In this document: piece after piece, positions 24,647 through 33,254 of the stretch
Position numbering within the stretch: position 1 is the first letter of the stretch
Layout of the letters: every line of letters starts with the position of its first letter
From: Pseudomonas sp. B28(2017)
GTDB taxonomy: Bacteria > Pseudomonadota > Gammaproteobacteria > Pseudomonadales > Pseudomonadaceae
Length of the DNA: 64,000 nt
NCBI RefSeq assembly: GCF_002113025.1
Contig: NZ_NEJH01000001.1
Location: 372,001 to 436,000 of the forward strand
Direction: 5' to 3'
Translations under genes and position numbers: made by a program
The notes under the pieces: model-generated
Told to the model about the DNA's origin: nothing
What the model saw: only the letters and a program-made list of their open reading frames with translations
Database searches by the model: none

Positions 24647-26254
24647 ATGATGACGAGAGACGGGTCTCTGGTTGCGGCAGTGCCTGCACCAGTACTGTTG
24701 CTGAATAACCGCTGGTTGACACCGACGCTGCAAAGCATCGCCCTGATGCTGTTGTTATGTGGCATGGCGCTCGGCGGTTGGTCGCTCTACCTTGGCCTGC
24801 CTTTGGCCGTATTGATTATCTGGCTGCCTCGCCTGCGTTCGCGCGCGACCCCGGAGGCTGCTTCCACAGGCAACTCCGATGCCATCGGCGAGTTGACTCG
24901 CGATCTTTCCTACACCACCAGTCATAACGCGCTATCGGCTGCCGGAGTGGCGTTTTCGGTTCGACAACTGGCGGAAAAGCTGCAATCGCAGCTCACGGCG
25001 GCGGCCCGGATCGTCAGCAGCGCCGAGGTCATGATCACCACCGAACACGCCGCCTCGACGCTCAGTCGTCAGGCGCTGAGTGCCGCCAGTGAGGCCCATC
25101 AAAGTGGTTTGGTCGGACGTACGGAACTGATCGAGTCCATTGCACGCATGCATCAGCTCAGCCAGCGCGCCAGCAACAGCCGTGAACTGATCGAAGCCTT
25201 GAGCTTGCGCAGCGATGATATCCAGCGCGTGACCCTGGTGATTCAGTCCATCGCCAGCCAGACCAATCTGTTGGCGTTGAACGCCGCCATTGAAGCGGCG
25301 CGGGCGGGTGAGCACGGTCGCGGGTTTGCCGTGGTGGCCGACGAGGTTCGCGGGCTCGCCGCGCGCACGGCGGCCGCTACGGGTGAAGTTGGCGAGATGG
25401 TGGCCGATATCCAGCAACGCACGGCGCAGGTGGTGGAGCAGATCCGCCAACTGTCCAGCGACCTCGACACCGGCGTCGGGCAGGTCGAACGGACGGGGCA
25501 GCACCTGGAGAACATTGCCCGTCTGGCGGCCAGTGTCGAGTCCCAGGTCGGAGAAATCGCCCAAGGGGCAGACACCAACCGTGAACAGCTCGACAGCCTG
25601 TTTCACGCCATCGAACAGATGCGCAGCGACCTGGCGGTCAGCGACCAGCAGACTCAACGTCTGGCCCATGCGGCGGTGCAAATGGAAGGGCAGGCCGAAA
25701 CCATCAGCGAGCGCCTTGCCGAAGTGGGACTGGATGACTATCACCAGCGGATCTATGACCTGGCCCGGGAAGGCGCGAACCAGATCGCAGCGCGTTTCGA
25801 AGCGGATATCGACACCGGTCGAATCAGTCTCGACGATTTGTTCGACCGCAATTACCAGGTCATCCCCGATACCAGTCCGGCCAAGTACCAGACGCGTTTC
25901 GACCGCTACGCCGATCAGGTTTTGCCAACCATCCAGGAGCCGTTGTTACCGCGTCACGAAGGATTGGTGTTCGCCATCGCCTGCACCCAGCAGGGGTATG
26001 TGCCGACCCACAACCATGCGTTCAGCCAGCCGCTGACGGGCGACGCGCAGATCGATGCCTTGCAGAACCGGACCAAGCGCAAGTTCGCCGACCGCACCGG
26101 GATTCGCTGTGGCAGTCATCAGAAGGCCGTGCTGCTGCAAACCTATACCCGCGACACCGGAGAGTTGATGCACGATCTTTCTGTGCCGATCATGCTCAAG
26201 GGCCGGCATTGGGGCGGTTTGCGCCTGGGCTACAAACCGGAACAACCGCGCTAG
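24647..26254 (+). CDS. Methyl-accepting chemotaxis protein with C-terminal sensor region
   Basis: About 535 residues. Two closely spaced hydrophobic segments (about 30-65) form a short membrane hairpin with essentially no periplasmic domain. The MCP signalling tip is [20 protein letters not shown]... (about 202-245). After the coiled coil (to about 365) a further 165 residues form a globular region ([16 protein letters not shown]...[11 protein letters not shown]) that resembles a cytoplasmic PAS/Cache-like sensor. Start: ATG 24647 or 24650 is favoured over GTG 24641 because GGGGTG provides an RBS. It probably senses an internal or membrane-linked signal and feeds CheA. Confidence 0.85.
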   Translation: MMTRDGSLVAAVPAPVLLLNNRWLTPTLQSIALMLLLCGMALGGWSLYLGLPLAVLIIWLPRLRSRATPEAASTGNSDAIGELTRDLSYTTSHNALSAAGVAFSVRQLAEKLQSQLTAAARIVSSAEVMITTEHAASTLSRQALSAASEAHQSGLVGRTELIESIARMHQLSQRASNSRELIEALSLRSDDIQRVTLVIQSIASQTNLLALNAAIEAARAGEHGRGFAVVADEVRGLAARTAAATGEVGEMVADIQQRTAQVVEQIRQLSSDLDTGVGQVERTGQHLENIARLAASVESQVGEIAQGADTNREQLDSLFHAIEQMRSDLAVSDQQTQRLAHAAVQMEGQAETISERLAEVGLDDYHQRIYDLAREGANQIAARFEADIDTGRISLDDLFDRNYQVIPDTSPAKYQTRFDRYADQVLPTIQEPLLPRHEGLVFAIACTQQGYVPTHNHAFSQPLTGDAQIDALQNRTKRKFADRTGIRCGSHQKAVLLQTYTRDTGELMHDLSVPIMLKGRHWGGLRLGYKPEQPR

Positions 26255-26331
26255 GAACCCCGGCTGCCAGGCGACTGTTACACATTTTGCAATTAACCTG
26301 TGCAGTATTTTGCTGTTTCCTCGGCAAAAGA

Positions 26332-26355
26332 CTAATTAACATACCTATTAATTAG
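26332..26355. promoter_or_regulatory. 24-bp dyad operator candidate
   Basis: CTAATTAA (26332-26339) and TTAATTAG (26348-26355) form a perfect 8-bp inverted repeat with an 8-nt spacer in an AT-rich island, 28 bp before the ATG of a 67-residue protein. The size and symmetry fit a dimeric repressor site (for example MarR or TetR type). Confidence 0.5.
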
Positions 26356-26382
26356 GTTGCTAATGAAGTTCGAGAGGTCAGC

Positions 26383-26586
26383 ATGCAAGGCAAAGTTGAT
26401 GTCGCGGTCATGATCGGTAGCGGTGTACCTGCCAATCTGCGCTCCATGGGACGCAAGGTGTGCTGGGTGGTATTGCTCAATGGCGAGCGCCGGGGCACGG
26501 CGTTCTCCAGTCGCGACGAAGCGGAAGAGTGCAGGGCTGCCTGGGTGGCGCAATTGAGCGCCGAAAGACTTGGCAGCCTGCATTGA
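26383..26586 (+). CDS. Small hypothetical protein (67 aa)
   Basis: A 67-residue cytoplasmic protein (MQGKVDVAVMIGSG...) with the segment CWVVLLNGERRGTAFSSRDEAEECRAAW, which looks like a small antiparallel-sheet plus helix domain. GAGAGG precedes the ATG with 5-nt spacing. An AT-rich dyad lies just upstream. It is convergent with the DUF2789 gene (5-bp gap). I cannot assign a function. Confidence 0.65.
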   Translation: MQGKVDVAVMIGSGVPANLRSMGRKVCWVVLLNGERRGTAFSSRDEAEECRAAWVAQLSAERLGSLH

Positions 26587-26591
26587 GATGG

Positions 26592-26828
26592 TCAGTGCGT
26601 CTGGTGCATGCGCAGGTTCAAGTCGTCGACCACCCGCGCCCAGTCGGCGTCTTCGCGTAATTGTTCCTTGAGGAAGCCGGCCTGTTGCGGTGACCAGAAC
26701 TCGGCGTCAATGAGTTTCTTGTCGTCAGGCAGGGAATGGCCGGCAATGAAGTCGTCGATCGCTTTCTGGCTGGAGTCCAGGCCGAGCTGGTCGAACAGGC
26801 CTTTCAAGTCGTGTGTCGGTGATTCCAT
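26592..26828 (-). CDS. DUF2789 protein
   Basis: A 78-residue protein starting MESPTHDLKGLFDQLGLDSS, the typical DUF2789 opening, followed by EFWSPQQAGFLKEQLREDADWARVVDDL. It is small and helical; the function is unknown. Of the two in-frame ATGs (26834, 26828), the second has the AAGGAG RBS at proper distance (6 nt). Confidence 0.8.
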   Translation of the reverse strand: MESPTHDLKGLFDQLGLDSSQKAIDDFIAGHSLPDDKKLIDAEFWSPQQAGFLKEQLREDADWARVVDDLNLRMHQTH

Positions 26829-26960
26829 CTTCATCTCCTTGCAGGTCATCAGTCGGGTCGAGAGGCAACGCGCGGTACCCTGGCTTCGAGGGCGCCGCAC
26901 GGGTGGAGTTCGATCACCACTTTCAAGCGCAACAGTGAGCATAGACCGCCAACCCGAGAG

Positions 26961-27347
26961 TCAGGCTTTCAGTGCCCCTGCATCGACCGCCGCCTTCAGT
27001 TCCCTGGCTGATTCCTGGGCCGCAATGGCGGCGACATCCGGGGTTTTGAACCAGCAATCCTTTTCGACCTGGTGATACGTCGCGGTCTTTAGCGGTGGTT
27101 TGGCGCGCATGACAATCACGGCCTGGAACTCACCGTCGATTTTTCTGGCTTCACCCCGGATAAAAAACTCGCCGATATCAAATTCCGTCACGTTACAGAC
27201 TTCCCCCGGAAATACATTGTTGTCAACGTGACCCGATTTTTGCGGATCCGTTTTATTGGGCGGGCAGTACGGCAGTAGTTGCCCGTCGACGGCTGGGATA
27301 AGTCGACGGGCAGACCAAACGTCTATGGAAAGGAGCTCGGTGGGCAT
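26961..27347 (-). CDS. Hypothetical protein (128 aa)
   Basis: 128 residues with no signal peptide or membrane segment. The central part ITEFDIGEFFIRGEARKIDGEFQAVI-like stretch suggests beta structure, and residues 105-128 form an Ala-rich helix. It starts 1 nt after the stop of the upstream 82-residue gene, so the two are translationally coupled. I do not recognise a family. GC appears a little lower than in the flanking genes. Confidence 0.55.
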   Translation of the reverse strand: MPTELLSIDVWSARRLIPAVDGQLLPYCPPNKTDPQKSGHVDNNVFPGEVCNVTEFDIGEFFIRGEARKIDGEFQAVIVMRAKPPLKTATYHQVEKDCWFKTPDVAAIAAQESARELKAAVDAGALKA

Positions 27348-27348
27348 G

Positions 27349-27597
27349 TCAACTGTGTGACTCCAGAAACCGGGTGAGAGCGCAGGCTTCGTTATGATTG
27401 GCTCGGAAACCTCTTACGTAGCCTGTAGAAATTTCCTTGATATGAAAGAAGGCAATGCCCGCCATCACCACCTGAAATCGCGGGCGGGTCGGGACATCGG
27501 GAAGCGGTTCGTGGCGGCGCAACAGAGCCGGGTGCGAGATCGGCGCGGTTTCTGAGTCGGGCACCAAGGGATAGGCAAAGTGGGTCAGCATGCACAT
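27349..27597 (-). CDS. Hypothetical protein (82 aa)
   Basis: 82 residues starting MCMLTHFAYPLVPD. An AAAGGAC RBS lies 5 nt before the ATG. The core RFQVVMAGIAFFHIKE may be a beta-hairpin and the end EACALTRFLESH a helix. It is the first gene of a two-gene leftward unit with the 128-residue protein. A perfect dyad (27622-27637) sits just upstream. The function is unknown. Confidence 0.55.
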   Translation of the reverse strand: MCMLTHFAYPLVPDSETAPISHPALLRRHEPLPDVPTRPRFQVVMAGIAFFHIKEISTGYVRGFRANHNEACALTRFLESHS

Positions 27598-28012
27598 ATG
27601 AAGTCCTTTTCATTGTTTTACCGACGTATGTACGTCGTTTTGGCTAGTCTCCAAGAGCATCGCTGCTCTAGAATCACCCTCACTGGTGGGTGAATGATGT
27701 TTATCTAAAGCAATTTTTTGCGCACGATATGTAGGAAAAGATTTTTTTCTTGATGAGATTTTTCCCAGAAGTTGATAGTCCATGATTTTCTGGCAGCAGG
27801 AGGGGGAGTTTTCCTTCAACCTGTGACGAACGCCAGTCAGGACGACACGAGTGACGTTTCAGTAGTCTTCTCAAGCTTCGTGATGAGTGAGTGCACTACT
27901 CATTCAGGACATCAATCCGGGTTCTTTGGCTACACCTTCGGCATTGCCGCTTTTTTGGCTGTGCGTTTATTTTTCGCGCACGACACCATTTTTCAGATGT
28001 GGGGATGTTTCC
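27598..28012. other. AT-richer divergent intergenic region
   Basis: About 415 bp between the leftward small-gene pair and the rightward 156-residue gene. It has lower GC than its neighbours, poly-T/A runs, the dyad at 27622-27637 and an imperfect dyad near 27881-27907 (TGATGAGT...ACTCATTCA around TGCA). Short frames here (for example on the minus strand at 27610-27819) have no RBS or protein-like composition. I see regulatory DNA rather than a gene. Confidence 0.5.
27622..27637. promoter_or_regulatory. Perfect 16-bp dyad operator candidate
   Basis: CGACGTA-TG-TACGTCG, a perfect 7-bp inverted repeat with a 2-bp spacer, 24 bp upstream of the 82-residue gene start. It could bind a Cro/Xre- or LuxR-like dimer. 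Confidence 0.5.
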
Positions 28013-28483
28013 TTGGCAGTAAGTAATCTCGATATGCATGCTTTGTTCGTGCTGGGTGATTTGCGCGCAAAGCTGGTCAAGCAGTTTCAGTCACGTTTCG
28101 TTTACATCACCGAACAGAACGCTGAAGGCATTTACATTGCCGAAATCGACACCGAATCAGCCCTGGTGGTGGACGACAAACCCGGACTCAAACTCAAGGT
28201 CGGCGATCATTTCAGCGCTTCGGTGCTGCCCAGTCGCGAAGGCGGCAAGCTGGACATCAGGTTCCGCGACATCAAGCTGACGGTTTACGGAATTGGCGAT
28301 TACGCCTTCGTGACCACGGCCGACGGTCAGGGGATTGTGTTCAAGGAGGGGCACAGCGTGGTGATGGTGTTTGCCGCCCATCAACAGTTGCAGGAAGGCC
28401 TGACCAAGACCCTGAAAGCCGTGACCGCCAAAGCGGCCAAGTGGCGCAAGGGCGAGCTGGTGACCTTCAAGGCCAGCGAGTGA
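28013..28483 (+). CDS. Conserved hypothetical protein (156 aa)
   Basis: A 156-residue soluble protein. I favour the TTG start at 28013 (MAVSNLDMHALFVLGDLRAK) with GGGGAT upstream; ATG 28034 is the alternative. The middle is beta-rich (AEIDTESALVVDDKP, KLDIRFRDIKLTVYGIGDYAFV) and the end is Lys-rich (AKAAKWRKGELVTF). I recall similar proteins as conserved but uncharacterised in Pseudomonas. It overlaps the next small gene by 3 nt (TGATG), so they are co-translated. Confidence 0.65.
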   Translation: MAVSNLDMHALFVLGDLRAKLVKQFQSRFVYITEQNAEGIYIAEIDTESALVVDDKPGLKLKVGDHFSASVLPSREGGKLDIRFRDIKLTVYGIGDYAFVTTADGQGIVFKEGHSVVMVFAAHQQLQEGLTKTLKAVTAKAAKWRKGELVTFKASE

Positions 28484-28686
28484 TGACCCAGACCCGCGCC
28501 GATTTCCACGAGCAGAACCTGGCCAGCGCGCAAGACGACGCGCAACGGCTGTTTGGGCAGAAGACCATTCTGCAAGGAGCCTGGCTGAATTGGGTGGCGT
28601 CACAGCTTTACCAACTGCAACCGGCGGAATACGCCAGCATGGTCAGGCGAGAGCTGATGCGTTTGCAGGAAACTTCCGAAAACTGA
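28483..28686 (+). CDS. Small hypothetical protein (67 aa)
   Basis: A 67-residue, mostly helical cytoplasmic protein (MTQTRADFHEQNLASAQDDA...). It begins inside the stop of the preceding 156-residue gene (TGATG), a strong sign of translational coupling and joint function. No recognised domain. Confidence 0.65.
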   Translation: MTQTRADFHEQNLASAQDDAQRLFGQKTILQGAWLNWVASQLYQLQPAEYASMVRRELMRLQETSEN

Positions 28687-28804
28687 TCCACGCACCTCGA
28701 AAGCGGGAACCTCTACTACAGTCAATGAACTGAGTATTCAGAGGCTTTGCGGTCTGCTGCCAGGCCATCCTGCTATTGCTGTGAACAGCACGAGGTGCAA
28801 AAGC

Positions 28805-29818
28805 ATGAACGGATTTCGACGGTTGCTGGCTGCTGTCCTGGCCACTTTCGGTTTGCTGGCGACACCGGCCCCGGCGTTGGCCGCCCAGGCACCGATCCAC
28901 TTCGCCGACCTGAACTGGGAAAGCGGCAGCCTGATTACCGATGTCCTGCGTATCATTGTCGAGAAGGGCTACGGGCTGCCGACCGATACCTTGCCGGGCA
29001 CCACCATCACCCTGGAAACCGCGCTGGCCAACAATGACATCCAGGTCATCGGCGAAGAGTGGGCCGGTCGCAGCCCGGTCTGGGTCAAGGCGGAAGCCGA
29101 AGGCAAAGTCGCCAGCCTCGGCGACACGGTCAAGGGCGCTACCGAAGGCTGGTGGGTGCCGGAATATGTGATCAAGGGCGACCCGGCCAAGGGCATCAAG
29201 CCGCTGGCGCCGGACCTGCGCAGCGTCAGCGACCTGCCGCGTTACAAAGACGTGTTCAAGGACCCGGAAGCCCCGAGCAAGGGGCGTTTCCTCAACAGCC
29301 CTATCGGTTGGACCTCGGAAGTGGTCAACAAGCAGAAGCTCAAGGCGTATGGGCTGGACGGCAGCTATGTGAACTTCCGCAGCGGTTCGGGCGCCGCACT
29401 GGATGCAGAGATCAGTTCGTCAATTCATCGTGGCAAACCGGTGTTGTTTTACTACTGGTCGCCCACGCCGTTGCTCGGCCGCTTCAAGCTGATTCAACTC
29501 GAAGAGCCACCGTTCGACGCCGAAGCCTGGAAGACCTTGACCGACGCCGACAACCCCAACCCGCAGCCGACCCGTTCCCTGGCCTCCAAGCTGTCGATCG
29601 GTGTGTCCACCCCCTTTCAGAAACAATACCCGCAGATTGCCGAGTTCTTCGCCAGGGTCGACTTTCCGATCGACCCCCTGAACAAAGCGCTGGCCGAAAT
29701 GAGCGAGAAACATACACCGCCGCGCCAGGCCGCGCAGGCGTTCATGAAGGCTCATCCGGACGTCTGGCGGGCCTGGCTGCCCAAGGACGTGGCGGATAAA
29801 GTCGCCACCGGAATGTGA
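28805..29818 (+). CDS. Glycine betaine/choline-type ABC transporter substrate-binding protein (OpuAC family)
   Basis: A 337-residue binding protein. The signal peptide is 1-27 (cleaved after ALA), followed by PIHFADLNWESGSLITDVLRIIVEKGYG, the usual beginning of OpuAC/ProX proteins. GWWVPEYVI and the C-terminal KAHPDVWRAWL also fit quaternary-amine binders with aromatic ligand cages. No permease or ATPase is adjacent, so it must serve a transporter encoded elsewhere. GAGGTG precedes ATG 28805. Confidence 0.87.
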   Translation: MNGFRRLLAAVLATFGLLATPAPALAAQAPIHFADLNWESGSLITDVLRIIVEKGYGLPTDTLPGTTITLETALANNDIQVIGEEWAGRSPVWVKAEAEGKVASLGDTVKGATEGWWVPEYVIKGDPAKGIKPLAPDLRSVSDLPRYKDVFKDPEAPSKGRFLNSPIGWTSEVVNKQKLKAYGLDGSYVNFRSGSGAALDAEISSSIHRGKPVLFYYWSPTPLLGRFKLIQLEEPPFDAEAWKTLTDADNPNPQPTRSLASKLSIGVSTPFQKQYPQIAEFFARVDFPIDPLNKALAEMSEKHTPPRQAAQAFMKAHPDVWRAWLPKDVADKVATGM

Positions 29819-29919
29819 GCGGCCGCCGGTATGAACTTTTGATCTTGCACTTGCCCACGCAAGATGGGAAAAGCCGGCTAGCCTGTTCTGTTCAAATCCC
29901 TTTCAAGGATCTCTGAACC

Positions 29920-30357
29920 ATGACCTTGTTGTTGGCTCAATGGCTGGTGACGATCTTCGCCGTGATCAGTCTGGTGCATGTTTATTGGGCGTTAGGTGGT
30001 GAGTGGGCGGCGGTGGCGGCGGTCCCGCACGTACCGCAGGAGGGCAGCGCACAACTGAGGCCGGCGTTCAAGCCACGAGGCTGGATCACGCTGGTGGTGG
30101 CCGCGGTACTGCTGTCGATTGCCGTGCTGGTGTGCTGGCGGGTGGGGTGGTGGCTGCCACCGTTGCATCACTGGTCGTTGCAGTGGGTGATCAGCGCAAT
30201 TGCGATTTTGCTGTTTGCCCGGGCCATTGGCGATTCGGAGCTGGTGGGTTTTTTCAAAGAGGTCAAAGGCTCGGAATTTGCCCGGCTGGACACCTGGGTT
30301 TACTCGCCATTGTGTGTGGTGCTGGGGGCTGGATTGTTGGCGGTGGCCTGGATTTGA
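29920..30357 (+). CDS. DUF3995 membrane protein
   Basis: A 145-residue protein with four predicted membrane helices. DUF3995 hallmarks are the first helix VISLVHVYWALGGEWA and the GFFKEVKGSEFARLDTWVYSPLCVVLG block before the last helix. Function unknown. It is followed by REP sequence and then the convergent antiporter operon. Confidence 0.8.
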   Translation: MTLLLAQWLVTIFAVISLVHVYWALGGEWAAVAAVPHVPQEGSAQLRPAFKPRGWITLVVAAVLLSIAVLVCWRVGWWLPPLHHWSLQWVISAIAILLFARAIGDSELVGFFKEVKGSEFARLDTWVYSPLCVVLGAGLLAVAWI

Positions 30358-30392
30358 GGCAGGCCGGTCCTGCTGTGTTGGCTGGCCTATAG

Positions 30393-30445
30393 CTTTCGCG
30401 GGCAAGCCCGCTCCCACAGGTTCAGCGCTGTCCTTGTGGGAGCAA
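30393..30445. repeat. REP elements between DUF3995 and the antiporter operon
   Basis: TCGCGGGCAAGCCCGCTCCC at about 30396-30415, followed by CACAGG and a second partial core CTTGTGGGAGCAA near 30433-30445. It lies between two convergent 3' ends and may terminate both. Confidence 0.75.
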
Positions 30446-30449
30446 CTGT

Positions 30450-30812
30450 CTAGCTGCCGCTCTCGGTCCGACGGCTGCTCACCTCGGCCGGCACATCATC
30501 CCCGGCCATGCGTTTGCGAAACAGCGCCGCCCGGGCCAGCAGCAAGGTGGTCACCGGTACGGTAATCGCCAGCAGGATTGGAATCAGCCAGGCGTGCAAT
30601 ACCGGCGCGGACTTGAGCGCCGAAAAGTAGATGATCGAAGCCAGTGCCACGCACCAGGCTCCGAGCGTCGAGGCCAGGGCGGGTGGATGCATGCGCTGGA
30701 AGTAATCCTTCATGCGCAGCAGGCCCGTGGCGCCGATCAGCGCAAACAGACTGCCGAGCACCAGCAGGATCGCCACCGGGATTTCCACCCACATCGACAA
30801 CGGCGCATTCAT
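30450..30812 (-). CDS. phaG: Monovalent cation/H+ antiporter subunit G
   Basis: A 120-residue MnhG/PhaG subunit with three membrane helices and the family segment LIGATGLLRMKDYFQRMHPPALASTLGAWCV (about 23-53). It is the last gene of the operon and overlaps phaF by 4 bp. Subunit G is a required part of the multi-subunit Mrp complex in the inner membrane. Confidence 0.9.
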   Translation of the reverse strand: MNAPLSMWVEIPVAILLVLGSLFALIGATGLLRMKDYFQRMHPPALASTLGAWCVALASIIYFSALKSAPVLHAWLIPILLAITVPVTTLLLARAALFRKRMAGDDVPAEVSSRRTESGS

Positions 30813-31087
30813 TCGATCACCTCACCACGCAACAGGAATTTCGCCAGGGCGAACGAGCCGACGAAACCGAACAGGGCTATCAGCAGCGCCGCCTCGAAGT
30901 ACGTGTCACTGGCATAACGGACACCCAGCGCCAGCATCATCAGCATCGCGACGATGTACAGGTAGTCCAGCGCCAGAACCCGGTCCTGGGCCGACGGCCC
31001 CCTGAACAGGCGGATCAGGGTCAGGATCATCGCCAGGGAAAAGAAGAACAGGCTCAGCAGGATCGCGTTCGACAGCAACGGGCTCAT
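30809..31087 (-). CDS. phaF: Monovalent cation/H+ antiporter subunit F
   Basis: A 92-residue MnhF/PhaF subunit. Three helices and the signature LFRGPSAQDRVLALDYL (about 26-43) are visible. It overlaps phaE and phaG by 4 bp each, so translation is coupled. Confidence 0.9.
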   Translation of the reverse strand: MSPLLSNAILLSLFFFSLAMILTLIRLFRGPSAQDRVLALDYLYIVAMLMMLALGVRYASDTYFEAALLIALFGFVGSFALAKFLLRGEVIE

Positions 31088-31572
31088 TCGAAGATCTCCA
31101 TCAACGGACGTTCGTAGGTCGCCTTGAAGTGCTGAATGAACAGCGCCTCATCGTCCAGGTCGAAGACGTGCAACAGCAAAATGCTGCGGTCCAGCGCCAG
31201 CTCCGACCAGACCGTACCGGGCACCACCGTGGTGATCATCGACAGCGCGGCCAAGCCGTTGGCATCGCGCAGGTCCAGCGGCACCTTGATGAATCGCGAG
31301 CGGGGCGGGCGGCGACCGGCATTGAGCACGCTCCAGGCCACCGCGAGGTTGGACACCAGCACATCACGCCCGACCAGCAACACCAGACGCAGGATCACCC
31401 CGGGGCGACGGATGCGTACCGGCAGCGGACGCAGCCTGCGCATCATCAGCGGCGCACAAAACCCCAACGCCGCACCCAGCAGCAGATTGCCGGGGCTTGT
31501 CGACAGGTTCAGCAACAGCCACAGCAGGCACAGGGCCAGCGATAGCAATGGTGCAGGAAACAGACGTTTCAT
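31084..31572 (-). CDS. phaE: Monovalent cation/H+ antiporter subunit E
   Basis: A 162-residue MnhE/PhaE subunit. Two N-terminal hydrophobic segments are followed by the cytosolic part with LAALSMITTVVPGTVWSELALD, the typical MnhE block with invariant TPGT-like loop, here VPGT. A much longer same-strand frame upstream (to 33279) runs out of frame through phaD; ATG 31572 is the real start and overlaps phaD by 4 bp. Confidence 0.9.
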   Translation of the reverse strand: MKRLFPAPLLSLALCLLWLLLNLSTSPGNLLLGAALGFCAPLMMRRLRPLPVRIRRPGVILRLVLLVGRDVLVSNLAVAWSVLNAGRRPPRSRFIKVPLDLRDANGLAALSMITTVVPGTVWSELALDRSILLLHVFDLDDEALFIQHFKATYERPLMEIFE

Positions 31573-33254
31573 GGTTGCACCTCCTGCGGGGCAGCCTTGA
31601 ACGTCGGGTTCGGTACGACGCGCGTGTCGAGCACGGCCATCAGGTATTGCTGCGGGTTGTACAAGGCGTCGGCGGCGGCCTGGGTATAGCGCAGCAGCGG
31701 ATCTGCCTTGAAGGTCAGCGCAATACTCAAGCCCAGCAGCGCGAAGATCGGCACGCATTCGAAGCGTCGCAGCAGGGGCGATGGTCGTTCCGCCGGCGTC
31801 CAGAAGCGCTGGACGCCCAAGCGCGAGAACGCGATCAACGATGCCAGCCCCGACAAAATCAACAACACCAACAGACCCCACGCGGCGCTGGAAATCGGTG
31901 CGTCGCCGCTGTTGCCCAGACCCAGCGGATTGAGCAAGGCGCCGATCAACCCGAGTTTGCCAATAAACCCGGAGAGCGGCGGCATGCCGATGATCAGCAA
32001 GGCACAGGCGATGAAACTCAGGCCGAGAAACGCCATGGTCCAGGGAATCACCTGGCCGACCACGGCCTTCTGTTCGTCGTCGAGGTTGGTGCCTTTGGGC
32101 GGATGCAGGGATTCCAGTGGGCGGGGCAGCAGTTCGGTTTCGTCTTCGAGCAGGACTTCGTTGGCCGAGCGCGAGCGCTCGATCAGTTCGGCCAGCAGGA
32201 ACAGTGCGCTCAACGCCAGGGTCGAGCTGAACAGATAGAACAGCGCGGCGCCAACCAGGTTCGGCTGGGCGAAACCGATGGTCGACAACAGAATGCCCGC
32301 CGACACCAGAATGCTCAGGCTGGCCATGCGCTCCAGGCGTTGCGCGGCGAGTATCGCGATGGCGGCGCAGACGATGGTCGCCATGCCGCCGTAGATCAGC
32401 CACTCGCCACCAAAGAACGCCGATGCCCCGGCTTCGGCGGAGAACAGCAGCGTCCACAGGCGCAGCAAGGTGTAGACGCCCACCTTGGTCATGATCGCGA
32501 ACATCGCCGCCACCGGCGCGCTGGCCGATGAATAGGCCGGTACCAGCCAGAAGTTCAGTGGCCACATGCCGGCCTTGGCCAGAAACGCGATGGCCAGAAT
32601 CCCGGCGCCAGCGTGTAGCAAACCCCGATCGGCTGCGGGCACCAGCGGGATTTTTACCGCCAGGTCGGCCATGTTCAGCGTGCCGGTGACGCCATAGATC
32701 AGCGCCGCGCCGATCAGGAACAGCGACGAGGCCAACAGGTTGATCGAGATGTAATGCAGCCCCGACGACACCCGTGCCCGGCCCGATCCGTGGAGCATCA
32801 AGCCGTAGGACGCGGCCAGCAGCACCTCGAAGAACACGAACAGGTTGAACAGGTCCGCGGTGAGGAACGCGCCGTACAGGCCCATCAACTGGATCTGGAA
32901 CAGTGCGTGAAAACTCGAACCGGCGCTGTCCCAGCGGGCCATGGCGAACAGCAGGGCACTGACGCCGATGATGCCGGTCAGCACCAGCATCAGCGCCGAC
33001 AGGCGATCGACCACCAGCACCAGGCCGAACGGCACTTGCCAGTTGCTTGGCAGGTACACGCCGATGGAGCCGGGCACACCGGTGGTTTGCGTCCATTGCA
33101 ACAACGCCACGGCCATGCCCAGCCCGAGCAGGCTGGAGAACAGGTTGATCCTTGCCTTGAGCGGCCGGTGCTTCTCGCCAAGCATCAGCATGATCGCGGC
33201 GGTCAGCAGCGGCAGCAGAATGGGCGCGACGATCAGGTGGGTCATCGTCATCAT
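31569..33254 (-). CDS. phaD: Monovalent cation/H+ antiporter subunit D
   Basis: A 561-residue proton-translocating subunit of the NuoN/MrpD family with about 14 helices. The core segments include FAIMTKVGVYTLLRLWTLLF (broken-helix region with the key Lys of MrpD) and the Glu-containing FEVLLAASYGLMLHG (about 130-145). ATG 33254 overlaps the phaC stop (ATGATGA). The frame's extension to 33500 lies within phaC and is rejected. Confidence 0.92.
   Translation of the reverse strand: MMTMTHLIVAPILLPLLTAAIMLMLGEKHRPLKARINLFSSLLGLGMAVALLQWTQTTGVPGSIGVYLPSNWQVPFGLVLVVDRLSALMLVLTGIIGVSALLFAMARWDSAGSSFHALFQIQLMGLYGAFLTADLFNLFVFFEVLLAASYGLMLHGSGRARVSSGLHYISINLLASSLFLIGAALIYGVTGTLNMADLAVKIPLVPAADRGLLHAGAGILAIAFLAKAGMWPLNFWLVPAYSSASAPVAAMFAIMTKVGVYTLLRLWTLLFSAEAGASAFFGGEWLIYGGMATIVCAAIAILAAQRLERMASLSILVSAGILLSTIGFAQPNLVGAALFYLFSSTLALSALFLLAELIERSRSANEVLLEDETELLPRPLESLHPPKGTNLDDEQKAVVGQVIPWTMAFLGLSFIACALLIIGMPPLSGFIGKLGLIGALLNPLGLGNSGDAPISSAAWGLLVLLILSGLASLIAFSRLGVQRFWTPAERPSPLLRRFECVPIFALLGLSIALTFKADPLLRYTQAAADALYNPQQYLMAVLDTRVVPNPTFKAAPQEVQP

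Noticed and set aside
27610..27819. 69-codon minus-strand frame in the AT-rich gap
   Set aside because: No RBS, no protein-like pattern, and it covers the regulatory dyad.
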